From contig JAHLWZ010000872.1 in assembly GCA_020536535.1 (NCBI GenBank), forward strand, positions 9,802-63,268: a stretch of DNA of 53,467 nucleotides, in the 5' to 3' direction. Position 1 is the stretch's first letter. Each line of letters begins with the position of its first letter. Source of the DNA: Pelomyxa schiedti (Eukaryota > Evosea > Pelobiontida > Pelomyxidae). The translations under genes and the position numbers were made by a program. The notes below the pieces were generated by a model that saw only the letters and a list, made by a program, of their open reading frames with translations, was not told the DNA's origin and made no database searches. Positions 10,764 through 21,892 of this stretch are shown piece after piece.

Positions 10764-11120
10764 CCTTTTTCTCTTTGGAGCTTGCAAAGTCCATGTACCC
10801 ACTTATCCAGGTGATGGGGTTCGTCACTCCTCACAAAAAATACCTGCAAAACAAAAAAAAAACATACACGCACTAACCTTGCGTACTTGTGGGAGACAAC
10901 AAAAAAAATGTTTTTTATGGGGGGAAGAAATCTCCGATGTGGTTGGGTTGGGGGTGACTGTTTGATGATATATTGGAGGTAGTGGGTGCGGTAGTATGTA
11001 TTGGATATTGGATTGGATTGTTGTTGTGAACTTGTTGTTGTATTCATATCATCATTCCGCAGAGTGCCATTGCATTCCAAATCATCCCATTCAATCAGAT
11101 ATCTTATCTGTGCGTTGAAA
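10764..11120 (-). CDS. PH-domain protein, 3' part, interrupted by assembly gap
   Basis: On the minus strand an exon at 10843-10764 encodes VFFVRSDEPHHLDKWVHGL, the last strand and C-terminal tryptophan helix of a pleckstrin-homology domain, followed by CKLQREK and a possible donor. The preceding exon encodes KNIFFVVSHKYARL; a 30-nt sequence between them (10844-10873) has intron borders but keeps the frame open if retained. Further upstream, before the gap, is RYLIEWDDLECNG and a Gln/Asn/Ser-rich loop, plausibly a long insertion in the domain. The 5' part is lost in the gap and in a duplicated block. PH domains bind phosphoinositides or proteins. If the donor at 10763 is ignored, the frame continues into a hydrophobic, Cys-rich tail to 10499. 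Confidence 0.55.
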
Positions 11121-11341
11121 NNNNNNNNNNNNNNNNNNNNNNNNNNNNNNNNNNNNNNNNNNNNNNNNNNNNNNNNNNNNNNNNNNNNNNNNNNNNNNNN
11201 NNNNNNNNNNNNNNNNNNNNGCCCCATTGATTGCTTGCTCTTTGGGACAGCAGGCAGGGCAGGGATGCCATTCGGCTGTGCACCAAAGGTGGCACAAATT
11301 TCTCGAGGTTGCTTAAAACCCCCTGCACACTGCCCCCATCA
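10917..11341. repeat. Duplicated block, copy 1 (contains the gap)
   Basis: Bases 10917-11120 match 11494-11709 apart from a 12-bp TATTGGATTGGA-type unit present only in copy 2. Bases 11221-11341 match 11777-11897 at equal length. The two halves flank the 100-N gap in the same order and spacing as in copy 2, so this is a second copy whose middle, about 67 bp by comparison, was not assembled. Confidence 0.93.
11121..11220. other. Assembly gap, exactly 100 N
   Basis: One hundred consecutive N. The round length suggests a placeholder gap. Comparison with copy 2 predicts that about 67 bp, equivalent to 11710-11776, are missing. Confidence 0.98.
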
Positions 11342-11493
11342 TGATGACATGGTCACACCATGGGCCACACACTCTCATATCTGCGTGGGAATAATCAGTG
11401 TGCTGTAAATAGCAAGGGGCACACACACCTTACATGCTGCAATGGCAAAATCCCCCAAATCAGTAGGTAGTAACAAAGCCGGTGGTGTTGTTG

Positions 11494-11897
11494 ATGGGGG
11501 GAAGAAATCTCCGATGTGGTTGGGTTGGGGGTGACTGTTTGATGATATATTGGAGGTAGTGGGTGCGGTAGTATGTATTGGATATTGGATTGGATATTGG
11601 ATTGGATTGTTGTTGTGAACTTGTTGTTGTATTCATATCATCATTCCGCAGAGTGCCATTGCATTCCAAATCATCCCATTCAATCAGATATCTTATCTGT
11701 GCGTTGAAATGAGTGAAAGGTTTGGTAAAAAACGGCACACAGCTTTGTATAGAGAGCCTGCCTCATGTTGAATCATGCCCCATTGATTGCTTGCTCTTTG
11801 GGACAGCAGGCAGGGCAGGGATGCCATTCGGCTGTGCACCAAAGGTGGCACAAATTTCTCGAGGTTGCTTAAAACCCCCTGCACACTGCCCCCATCA
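11494..11897. repeat. Duplicated block, copy 2 (complete)
   Basis: This is the uninterrupted copy of the block seen around the gap. On the minus strand it has the same open stretch, RYLIEWDDLECNG, preceded by a possible acceptor (CAACGCACAG), as in copy 1. It diverges from copy 1 exactly at the CCCCCCAT on the coding side. Thus it lacks the PH-domain ending and reaches a stop shortly after. It is either a tandem duplication or the second haplotype placed in series. Confidence 0.9.
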
Positions 11898-12818
11898 CCG
11901 TGACTCGAGCATAACAGAAGGAGTGTTGGTGACGAAGAGAAACAGACCACTGCCTTGTACCGCTGTGTTGTATTTATTGCCTTGTGTAGGCGAAAAACCG
12001 GCGGCGATTTGTGGTGTTTATTGTGTCGTACCTTTTTTTTATTTTTTATGCGAGCTTACGTTGTCGTACATCCGGCTGTTGTAGTGCGATTTTTTTTTAT
12101 TTTTGTTTAATAATTCTTAATTTTAATTTAGTTTTTTTTTAATTTTTTTTGTTTAATAAAAATTATTCCTGAAGCAGAATGGACAGCGTCTATTTTTATA
12201 CTGCAACGACTTTGCAACTCGAGCCAAAACCATTTCTGAGTGTACATTTCTCCCCCACCTCGATAATGGGAGCAGAGAACACGGATTGTAGTTGGCCAAA
12301 GAGTTGTGGTGTTTTGGTGTGTTAGTGCTGTGATGTTAGCGTAATCGTTTATGTATTGTAGTCGACTACTGGACATTTCCCAACTCCCATGATTCGTCTA
12401 TGTTGTAATAGTAAGTTAGACCGACTGCGTGGGTATATAGCGGTATTACTATTTAAAAAAAACAAAGAAAGCAAGTGAGTGCCGGGTGTTTAGAACACTG
12501 CGTTTAGAACATACCTCAGTGTCAGAACGGAACAACTGTAATAACTGAGTGACTAAACAAATACGAGCGTCGCCGTGTGCAATGTGTGTCATTGGGCATC
12601 TCGGTCGTCATACATTTCAAGAGTTTTCAAAATACACTGGGCTCTGGATTTTCGGTTACGGCAGCATAAACCCTGGAAACAAGTTCACACACCCACTGTA
12701 TCACATTTAATACAAAATCATAAGGATAACCATAAAAATGGCCAAAAACAAAAAAAAAAAAAATAACATAAAAGAAAAGAAAATAAAAGCAACGCAGTGC
12801 TGCGGCTACAAAAACAAC
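11898..12818. other. Region without a confident gene; possible 5' exon at 12128-12376 (-)
   Basis: The left half is T-rich with simple runs (12025-12155). On the minus strand an ATG at 12376 opens 82 residues (MSSSRLQYINDYANITAL...), including GGGEMYTQKWFWLELQ, which faintly recalls the first strands of a PH domain and could be a 5' exon of the PH gene. The link is unproven. The right part (12377-12818) should hold the promoters of that gene and of the RRM-phosphatase gene. Confidence 0.35.
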
Positions 12819-15464
12819 ATGTCGGACGAACCGCGCGTCATGTTTGTACCTGAGCCTGTGCCGGTGCCGGCAGCAACACTGCGTGCTTTTGGCATTCCCG
12901 AAAACGCGACACCAATAGAGATCTACGAGTTCCTCTATCCCCACGCGTACGTTTTATTGGCAACGATCCACACCAACAAACCACGCACTCCTTCCCTCGG
13001 TTTTTGTTTTTTTGTTGTGGCACTTCTCGAAAATCTCCTATCTTCCTTACGACGAGTAGAAGTGCAACCCACATGCCACTCTACAATTTTTGTTTAATGT
13101 GAAGTAGAAATCAATACAAATCTTTTCTCTTGTGTGATTTGTTTACACACAATTAGAGCGACTGTGGTTACTGTTGGGCAGCGAGAACGAGTCATCTATG
13201 TCACTTTCTGCACACAGGAAGAGGCCGATGATGCTAAAAATTCCACGCTGAGGCGCGAACTTGTTTTCAAAGGCGCCGCAATTTGGCTCGTCACGCCCGC
13301 CTCCGAATTCGTCTGGAGCAAGAAAAAAATCGACGTCATGCCACACCCGTGGTACTTCGTCATGCAGCAAAATGTTTACAGGGTGTTCATGGTGCCATAT
13401 TACGCGAAGGCTGAGCACGTCGCCGAGCACTGGCGCTACTATAAATTCCCAGTGTATGCGTTGACTGTTCCTTCCTATCTATTCTACGAATAACTGACAT
13501 TCTGCCTTTGTTCTTTTTTTCTCTCTACAGTGTTGACTGTAAAAGATTTTGTGGGCACTGGTATGTCAAGTTCTTGTCCAATACTGAGGAACCGCCTGGT
13601 TCCACCAAGTGGTATGCCAACAACAAAACTGTCTACACGGCTCCGGCATGCCCCTTGTATTCATTTCTGACACTATCCTTCTATTCACCTCATCCTTTGA
13701 GTGATGGTAATTCTTCATTCTCATTTTATCATTACTAACTTGCTTCAACCTGTAATCACAGAACCCCTTGCATGTGATTCGCCAATTGACACCCCAGATT
13801 CCCCATACCCTCCCCAACAACCAGAACTACCTGTCACATGTGAAGATACAGAGGGCAAACGTGGAGCTCCCCAATTGTTTAATCTTTACAGCTTATGTTT
13901 CTCTTTTAGTTGCAGGGAAAAAACGGTAAAGGGAAGAAGCTTCAATAAATGTACAAGAGGTAACACAAGGTTTGTTTTACACCCACTTCTCTATGGTTTT
14001 CGAGCGTAATTGGCATAAATAGCTCCTTTCAGAGGACCTGATCAATTGGGGTCACCTATGACTTACACAGAACAACAAGGTGCAACAGATTCTTGTCTTT
14101 TCTCTGCTGTAACATTTCTCTTTAAGTTCCACAAACCGCGAGACCAGCACGAGTTTCTGCCAGCGGACCAGATACCCAACACTCTTCAAGTAAGCCCACT
14201 TCTCAATGATGATTTTCTGACTAGTTTGTGATAAGTTGCTCCACCTGACCCGATTTACTTCCCATGTGTGCCTCCCAACACTTTCCTCTTTTGAGCAGTA
14301 ACACAAATCCCTGCAGTTAAAAGTAATCTCATGGGAAACTGGGAGCTCTTATTTTCTCCTCTCAGAGATAGCACTCACATCGCTTATCTCTACACCAGCC
14401 ACAAGAAATTTATCACAGAGGCCACCGATCTCCTCAAGAAGCGATCCTTGCTGAACGAAGTTGCAGTAACAAGGAACGTTTCATCGATAAACATTGTTGG
14501 GGATTTGCATGGAAGCTGGGACTGCCTAAAAAAGTATGTTTCCATCTAGATGGATTGCCTCTCTCTGCCCTTTTTTCCAATTTCTTAAGAGCCATTGCTA
14601 TCGGAGGAGAACCATCTGATTCCAATTTATGGATTTTCAATGGTACTGTTACAATACGGACTATTTTTTTTGTTACACCTGTGTACAGGCGACTATGTTG
14701 ACAGAGGTGCCTTTGGGGTTGATATCTTGGCTGCCTTGTGCCTTCTTGTGACCGCATACCCACGAAGTGTGTACCTGAACCGCGGCAATCATGAGTGCCC
14801 CAGGATCAGTTCTCATGGCCAAAACAATCATTATCAGTGCCTGGAAGAGGTGTATGGCAGTAATGGCATGAGGTTGTGGGAGGCATGTGCTGAACTGTAC
14901 AAGCACCTCCCCCTGGCCACTCTGGTCAATTTTCCCGAGGACCCAGAAATGAAGGGTTGGTTTGTGTGTCACGGTGGAATAGGCAGTTATGTGACATTGG
15001 AATCCATCAGGCAGTCAGAGCGATGTGATTGCACAAGTGTGCCACTTACTTTCTTGTGGTGCCAACTCACTCACAAGTCTCCAGATGCAACCCCTCTGTT
15101 GAAGGACTTGCTGTGGACTGACCCTTCTGAAGTGAATGGCATGCAGCCCTCATTAACACGCCGCGGTTTGGAAACCTGGGGTCCTGATGTAACTGAAGCC
15201 TTCATTGCTGCAAATAACTTGAGATGGATAATACGAAGTCACGACCACAGCAGGGGAGGCTGGGCCACGACGCACAATGGCAATGTTGTTACTGTATTCT
15301 CCACTGCGGAACAGGTTGCCAACCCTGTGTTCTTCAGGATGGAATTGCCCTCGCAAAAGTATGGGCCTGTGCCTCTGGAGGGTGTACAACCAACAGTAAA
15401 CAAGCTTGCAAGTTTCTACACATCAAAACAAAACACAACCACTGCAGCCCCTCCACAATCCTAA
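12819..15464 (+). CDS. Predicted tandem RRM-like and PPP-family phosphatase fusion
   Basis: The N-terminus (MSDEPRV) leads to an RRM-like unit: LRAFGIPENATPIEIYEFL, then VIYVTFCTQEEADDAKN and LVFKGAAIWLVTP. A second RRM-like unit has YRVFMVPYYAKAEHVAEHW and GHWYVKFLS. A Pro/Ser/Gln-rich linker follows over several small exons. The catalytic domain holds every PPP signature: GDLHG (~14502), GDYVDRG (~14692), GNHE (~14784), CHGGIG (~14972) and RSHDH (~15237). It would dephosphorylate Ser/Thr with two metal ions. The joint is inferred: taking the intron 14081-14128, the donor CAAGTAAGC at 14189 and the acceptor ending at 14315 keeps the frame (…QHSSIKSNLMGNWELL). If wrong, these are two adjacent genes, with the phosphatase starting at 14331. 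The first ATG could also be at 12738, giving a Lys-rich extension. Confidence 0.72.
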
Positions 15465-15774
15465 GAATACCCAAAGAATACCCACGGCAACCAGCCAGTA
15501 CCCACCCAACAACCCTGTTGTGCAATAACAAATAAGTCCTTTTTACTGTGTTGCCTGGGAGGCAAACCAGCATTCTCCTAAGTCGCCTTGTTGTTTTTCT
15601 TTGTTATTTCAAAATGAAAGATACAAAACTTGGTATCTTTCAGGCACTATGTGTCGGGGTACATCCACAAATAGACGACAACCAAGCCGTTTGCATACGG
15701 TGATAGCCTATCAGTGGTGTGAGTCGTTTGCATGACCAAAAAGGAGCGGACCTTATTGAAGGTGATGCTGAGCA
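15465..15774. other. Convergent spacer, phosphatase and EF-hand genes
   Basis: Two genes end toward each other here. A small inverted pair, AGATACAAAACTTGGTATCT near 15629-15648, can form a short hairpin. Part of this region may be a further 3' exon of the EF-hand gene, since GGCAG|GTCATAATG at its stop resembles a donor. No other gene is seen. Confidence 0.45.
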
Positions 15775-16229
15775 TTATGACCTGCCCGGGGGTGCCTTCA
15801 CACCGGCCGATAGTGCGAGCTTCTTGAACTCACCCAGTGACAAAACTCCATCGTGGTTTGTATCACACTGTTCAAACAGCAGCCTGGACTTGTCATCGGT
15901 CATATTTATCCTGCATTCTTTCCCAACATCCTACGGCAGTTCGTAGTTAAGAAATGAGTAATAAGGTGTGACACATAAAGCAACGAACGATGCCCCAACA
16001 CACACACACAGGCACACAACAACAAAACTGTTGTTACAACTACACACACACATACAGCGAGGAAGTGCTTGGCCTCGTTCCACTCGAGTGTGCCGTTGTG
16101 ATTTACATCGTACTTTGTGAACAGCACCTGGACTCTCTCGAAGAAGAACCCCACGCCCATGCAGTTGATCGCCGCCACGTCATTGTGCAACTCCCTCCGT
16201 GCCTCACTGTATGCTGCAACGTTCCCCAT
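15775..16229 (-). CDS. Small two-EF-hand calcium-binding protein
   Basis: Two exons. The first starts MGNVAAYSEARREL (ATG at 16229), contains a helix and the EF-hand loop DVNHNGTLEWNE, then KHFLA. A donor GTATGTGTG and an acceptor ending at about 15937 join DVGKECRINMTDDKSRLLF and a second EF loop, DTNHDGVLSLGE. It ends KAPPGRS at 15775. Both loops have Asp/Asn at positions 1, 3 and 5, Gly at 6 and Glu at 12, so both should bind calcium. Glycine at position 2 after the start makes N-myristoylation possible. The start was chosen over an upstream ATG because of this motif and because the upstream sequence is low-complexity. It lies tail to tail with the PPP phosphatase gene; a calcineurin-like partnership would be speculation. 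Confidence 0.82.
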
Positions 16230-16369
16230 TGTGTGTGTTGATGTGTATTGAATGGGTTGGGTTCTTTTTGTTCTTATTGGATGGATGGATGGTGTAACAC
16301 TGTTGCTTTTGATTGTGTTTATGCGATTTTTCTCAGGGGTTGGTTTCTGGTAAGTTGTGGGTGGGGGTG

Positions 16370-19300
16370 TCAATTGAGTTGTTTGTTGCCGAGAGGTTGG
16401 GGTGCTGTTGTTGTTGCTGTAGTTGTGGGGGGTTGTTGCGATGGAGTTGTGGGTTGTTGGGGAGTGTGATCGGCGTCGTCTTGGAATGGTGTTGCGGTGC
16501 TGTAAAAGGTTATCAGGCTGTTGAGGAATGTGATGAACTTGTGGAGTGTTGGTGGGAGTTCCGGCATTTCCGGGGTTATCAGAGACAGCGTCTGGTTGAC
16601 GTGGTCAACCGTCAATTGAAGGTATTGCAGCCTGCGTTTGTTACTGGTAAGAAAACGGGAAAGACGCGGTCGCGGGGCATACCACACAGAAAATGGCTCG
16701 GTGGTCAGGAGCTCCTGCAATTTTTCTGGGTTATTTGCGTTTGCTTTCAGCGACTCCGAAATATGCTTGGAACCGATGCGGAGTAATTGCTCGACGAGAA
16801 CCAATTCCTAAAAAGATAATCACCATAAAAAAGCTAAGAAGTGTGTGACCATGGCTGGTAAAATAGCTGCCCACTGAGAGATTGTGCAATGAGTTTGCAA
16901 GAATATATAAACCGCTGCCACAGCTTGTTCACAGGTCACCTGCTTCGTTAATACATGAAAAACATCTTCACAGAGTGTTGCCCTTTCCGGAAACTGGAAG
17001 CTGTGAGAATGCGGTAGATTAAAATTTATACTACCTCCTGGGTGAGGCTGCAAAACAAGTGCAAGTTGCGAATGTACACAGTGGCCAGTGCAAATTGGTA
17101 TTGTGGCTGGAGCACTTTGAGACTTCTCTTGAAAAGACGAGCTCCTTTCCCAATGCATACCATGTCAAAGAGTGTGTCTTTACCACTGAAAATGGCAATT
17201 AGTAAAAAATTGGACTCCGGGATAGTGCTACTTGGAATTAGACGCTAAAACTCCAAAGAGAGTCGCTCCAATTTCAGCGTTTTTCCTTTCTAGTTTGGCA
17301 TGCTTTGTGGTTTCATCCCTACGCGCATTAGAGCCCTGTCTGTCAGCATACTGGTACACACAAGTCATCATGGTCGTATGGAAGAAGCTTCAGACGTGCA
17401 ATGTCTTCGAGGTCTAGCAAGTGATTGTAGGCGTTTTCAATTTGTAAAAGCAGTGAATGCTTGGAAGAGGAAGCCATTGAACCCTGGAATATTTGGAGTT
17501 GGAAAATGTTCTAATGGCATTTTAACGTAAACACCATTCTCTCGACAATCTCATCTTAGGAAAGTCAGTCAGTTTTAAAGGAAATCAGCCATACAATTCT
17601 TATAAAGTTGCAGCATCAACCTTGGGGCTTTGGAGATTGGTTCCAATTTTCCGAGAGTACCTTTAGATAATTAGCATCTGGGGAAAAAGGGAGGTAATAC
17701 CTGAAGGAATTCGCACGGGAGGAGAGGGAATACAGTCAAAAAGTGGCCTGTGGCTATAATACGAGACAACACTATCGGGAGTTTCATTTTTTGTTTCTGT
17801 ATTGCTGTGACAAGAAATAGAGACTACTGGGGCATACCAATTTCTCGACATATTCTGTAGTACTCCTCAAGGAAGGGATAAAAAGGAAGAACTGTTGTAC
17901 AAAGTTGAACGCTGAGATTTGATAATATTCCTGATAACTCCTCCGCAGACATGAACTTGTGAGTAATGCGATAATAAACCATGTCCCCAATTGAGTGAGG
18001 TGATGGTGGAGGGGGGACTGACATTCTCCAATTTGGTTGGACCATAACCTGGCGTTGATGCAAAGGTGTTCCCCGGCCAGGTGGTGTTCCTCTGCGAAGA
18101 TATTACGAGAGAATAAATAACCAAAAACTCAACCTTTCAAAGCGCACAGGGACAGATTTACCTGGGGATTGAGCGGACTGCTGTGCAGAAGTCTTTTGTT
18201 GCTCACGAGAATGGCTCATTTCTGGATTCTTCAAGATAGTTTTTACTGCCACATGCTCCTTGTCGGGGCTCCCAAGTAAGGTACGAGCAGGAGAGGCAGA
18301 AGTGTTGTAATCTGCCTCAACTTTTCCTTCAAGGGTTTCCACTTGTTCGTGTTGTTGATGCTGCAATTGGTCAGATAATGAACCTGCATTTTCTGAGAGG
18401 GCTGTGGGGACATGGTTTGACTGAGCTTCTGGATCCTGAGTTTGTTCTAGATCTTGCAGTGTTTGTACAAAAAATTTTTGTGGGCCTGTAAGTAGGGAAT
18501 TGAGATGCTGCTGCTGTAACTGCTGAAGAAGCATTTGCATCTGTATACTCGAATGCAGGGGCGGTTGTGGCTGCACAGGTGGTGTTGCCTTAGTAAAATC
18601 GGATTCCAAGTCTTCAACAGACACCATGGCAATAGGAAATGATGTTTGTTGAAGAGACTCAGGAGTAGAACGTGCCTGTAACACCTCGTGAGCATTCCTG
18701 ATTGAGAGTCAGAAGACTACAACAACATATGTTGCACATACAAAGTGTCTCTAGGAATTGGTCTCTTCATATCTAACCATCAAATTAAAAAAAAAGGGAT
18801 AACTTGATAAAATTTTACCAGGAGGCGATCCCCAGGTTCTGGCTTCTCCCCACAGTGATGAATTCCAAGGAATTTGAGGTCTTTCTTGTGGAGGTGCAGT
18901 GGCCATGTTAGGAAACATGGTTAAAGGCTTCTGCCATTTTGCATCATTTTGTGCTTGCAGGGTTGTTTGGGAGTGTGTATCTGTTGTTGAAAAACTGTTA
19001 CTAACAGAAGATTCATGGAACAGTACCATATTGGGGTACTCCAAAGAGAACTCTGTCTCCTTCCACCAGTTTACTTGCTGTGTAGTCAGGTTTCCAGTCG
19101 TTACCTTGAGCTCTTAGAAAAGCAGGGAATTATGTCTTACTCTCAATTTACCAATAACAATTTCTGATCCAAATGTTTCAGAATTCACCTGATCATCATC
19201 TGCATTAGGTTGTTCGTTCAAGTCATCACAAGCTTCTTCAGCGAATCCAGAATCACTTTCGGCAGCAAACTCACTTGTGCTTGGCAAGAAATTGAATTGG

Positions 19301-20106
19301 CCGTTGGTTTGATAAGGATAAGCAATATCACCTGTACGGTACAGGTAAGTTGCAATCTCGCAGGGTGCCAACTACACACACACATACACAGACACTACAA
19401 TACACACACACACACACACACACCAGTTGCTATGCGCTGGACCATGTCGGACTCCTCACCGTAGTACTCCTCCTCCTGGTCCCCCTCGTCGCCCACAATA
19501 GTAACCTGCTCCTCCGTGTCGTCGCTATCCCCGCCACCATCCTCCTCGCCCCCGCCCCCTCCCCCTCCCCCGCCCCCGCCGTAATTGAGCCGATACTGCC
19601 ACCCCCCCCCGCCTAGCACTGCTGCCCCCGCCCCCTCCCCTCCGTCCCCGCCTCCTTCCCCCGCCTCTGCCTCGCCCTGTGTCAAGTCGTACTGGTCCGT
19701 AGTCCCGTCGGAGCCACTAGATGATGTCGATGTGGTTGTTGACGGCGGCTGTTGCGGCGGTGCATGTGCCTGCGTGAGAGTGAGTGTGCGTCGGGTTCGG
19801 TGTAATATATTACTTAGAACTATTCCATTAAACGACAACGACAATGGCGTTACAAAGACGCACCCCTGATGACATTCCCTTTCTTTTGTTGAATGGATTG
19901 GGATCTTTCCTGGTGAATGAGATTCTCTCTGTAGAGAACTCTCTTCCTGCAAATGCGGAGGGGATCAGAGGAGGAGGCTGGGAGCAGGATGCGTGAGCTC
20001 TCTGATCAAATATCGGTTCGGAATTGGAACGTCGGTTTATTTGTACAAATTGATTTGGGGTGGTAGACGGGCATAGAACGATGTCATCTAAAAGTGCGTT
20101 GTGCAT
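16370..20106 (-). CDS. PAT1: Pat1-like mRNA decapping activator
   Basis: A long gene of more than ten exons for the P-body protein Pat1, which links deadenylated mRNA to decapping. N-terminal exons are disordered: an acidic and Gly-rich segment, then the conserved short motif NSETFG near 19170. A Gln-rich region follows. Recognisable C-terminal pieces are FMSAEELSGIL and FLEEYYRICREIG, YNHLLDLEDIARLKLLP, the core DMVCIGKGARLFKRSL with ALATVYIRNLHLF, FPERATLCEDVFHVLTKQ, EQAVAAVYIFLQT and ELLTTEPFSVW, followed by a terminal helical region and a Pro/Thr-rich tail ending GNKQLN. The first exon, ATG at 20106 with NRRSNSEPIFDQ, ends at a GTGCGT donor and is the least certain. One 5' splice site lies inside a GT microsatellite (see separate entry). 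Confidence 0.82.
19401..19423. repeat. (AC)n microsatellite at a splice donor
   Basis: Eleven AC units on the plus strand read as (GT)n at the 5' end of an intron of the Pat1-like gene, right after the codons for VQRIATG. Several GT dinucleotides could serve as the donor. More AC-rich sequence continues to 19375. Confidence 0.9.
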
Positions 20107-20179
20107 GCTCCTCCACGAACAATTAATAAATATGAACTAAGAGGGGAGAGATCTTTGTGCGTGACACTGACGGCGATCT

Positions 20180-21748
20180 ATGTCAATAAAAGAGGGAGGA
20201 TGGAAGGCAGCCGCTCCACGCAAAGAGAAGTACGCACACATTTTTGTTAAAGTTCATTTTCCGTCGCCGACGTGGTGCTCTTTCTGCGGCGCTTTCATCT
20301 GGGGTATTCATTTTGTCTCGTTTGTTAGGTTTGTAAATTTTTTCGTGCAGGTCTTGGCAAACAGGGATTTTGTTGTACACGTATGTTGGTACCATTCTTG
20401 CTGAAATTCTTATATCTCTAGAATGTAGATATCCGGCACACAAGTATTGCATGCCAAAAGTACCGAATAATTGCGAACCTTCTAAAAAGCCTCCAAAGTT
20501 TTCAGAGTATTCCAGAACAGAGTACGCTATCAACCTTGTTTGCGCATTCACTAAATATTCTTGAAGGAAGGAATTATCTCCAGAAGAGATCGAAAGGCAA
20601 GAAAAAGTACGTAAATTTCTTGCAGCAAAGGTGTGTGCAGGAGGTACTGTTGTAGATGAATCCCAACTCCTTGCTGACTCGAGAAGGCTTGCTTATTAAT
20701 CTATCTTTCCCCCATAACATTCTTTCAGGGAAGAAGAAGCGAGACTCCATCAAAGTCAAATAAAGAGGTCAAATGAACTCCGGAGGAGTATGGCTCAGAA
20801 GCCGACCAAGAGAATGGGTGAGTTGTGGCTGGAACAACAAAGGCAACAACAGGAGGTATTGCTCAAATCCGGAGCACGTACTCACAGGTTTCCAGGCACA
20901 GAGTAGAGCCACGGCAGTAACCAAAGCAGCTCCACCTCCCACGCATCAACAACGAAATAAGCTGCAAGACAGTTGGAAGACCAACGTTGAATCTTCAGCT
21001 GTAAGTCTGGTTACCCTAAAGCTCTCTCACAAATGGGCAGCCAAAAGATACCAAGCCAAAAAGAGATGATGTTGTTGTGGCGAAATTATCCGAGGAAGAA
21101 AGGGCAGCCAAACGCCAACAGGTAAAGACACCCAGTCGAATTCCCTAACTTGAAAGCAGGTTGCAGCCATGGTTATGAAGGGAGGAATGGGTCCAAGACC
21201 AAGGCCAACACCCACAACCACAGAAAGCCAAGAGCCCACGGGCGATAACCCGGAACCTGATGCCACTGATGAGCCCCCGGCCTCAACCACATCACCAACA
21301 ACTACACCCTCGCCACCACCCTCGCGGTCTTCCTCTTCACCGCCGCCGCCAATTCCTCCACGCTCCACATCCAGCACCACTCTCACCACCCCTGCGACAG
21401 AGGAGTCCGCACAAAGTACAAGCTCCTCAGCCATTGCTACGACGACTTCAACATCAAGCACAAGCACAAGCACAAGCACAAGCACAAGCACAACCGCAAC
21501 CACGTCAACAGCCTCCTCTTCCCTTTCCACAGAAATTACTGTATCGGAAAGTGATGCTATTGCAGAAGCAGAAGAGCTTGCTTTTGACCAATCTTTGACG
21601 CACGAGACCGACATAGGAATTAAAATTTCCACAAAGCCAAGGCTAGAACATGTATGTGTACCACTTGTTTTAATGCACCGATTTCACCTTCCCATAGTTT
21701 ACCCGAACCGCCGGACCAAGAGGACGACGGCCTCCCCAAAGGCACTGA
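20180..21748 (+). CDS. C1-domain protein with coiled coil and Ser/Thr-rich tail
   Basis: The first three exons build one complete C1 domain, the zinc-binding diacylglycerol/lipid module. It reads H-x12-C-x2-C (HIFVKVHFPSPTWCSFC), then IWGLGKQGF, then C-x2-C-x4-H-x2-C-x7-C (CTQCRYPAHKYC...C), so all eight zinc ligands are present. Splicing G|GTATTC and C|GTATGT restores the frame. Following exons encode charged helices (SPEEIERQEKVRKFLAAK; EARLHQSQIKRSNELRRSM), then PKRDDVVVAKLSEEERAAK. The last large exon is Pro/Thr/Ser-rich with a Ser-Thr dipeptide repeat from an AGCACA repeat at about 21455-21490. A short final exon after a 46-nt intron stops at 21748. No kinase or GAP domain is visible, so its output is unknown. 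Confidence 0.8.
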
Positions 21749-21892
21749 CACCCACCACAAACTCAACAAAGTAACTGTGATTTACAATGTACGTGAAGAA
21801 CAGTTGTCAAAAAGCAAAAGAATGTATCAAGAGAACAAAACAGTCTTTTTTTTTTTAATTTATGAGTAGAGGAGATAAGTCAGCCTTCCCTA

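Noticed and set aside
11713-12084. Plus-strand Cys-containing frame in the duplicated block
   Set aside because: The opposite strand has splice-like signals and the PH ending; the plus frame matches no family and runs into T-rich sequence.
21654-21869. Alternative last exon of the C1 gene ending FFFLIYE
   Set aside because: It requires a different frame from the one produced by the 46-nt intron at 21652-21697; the spliced frame stops at 21748.
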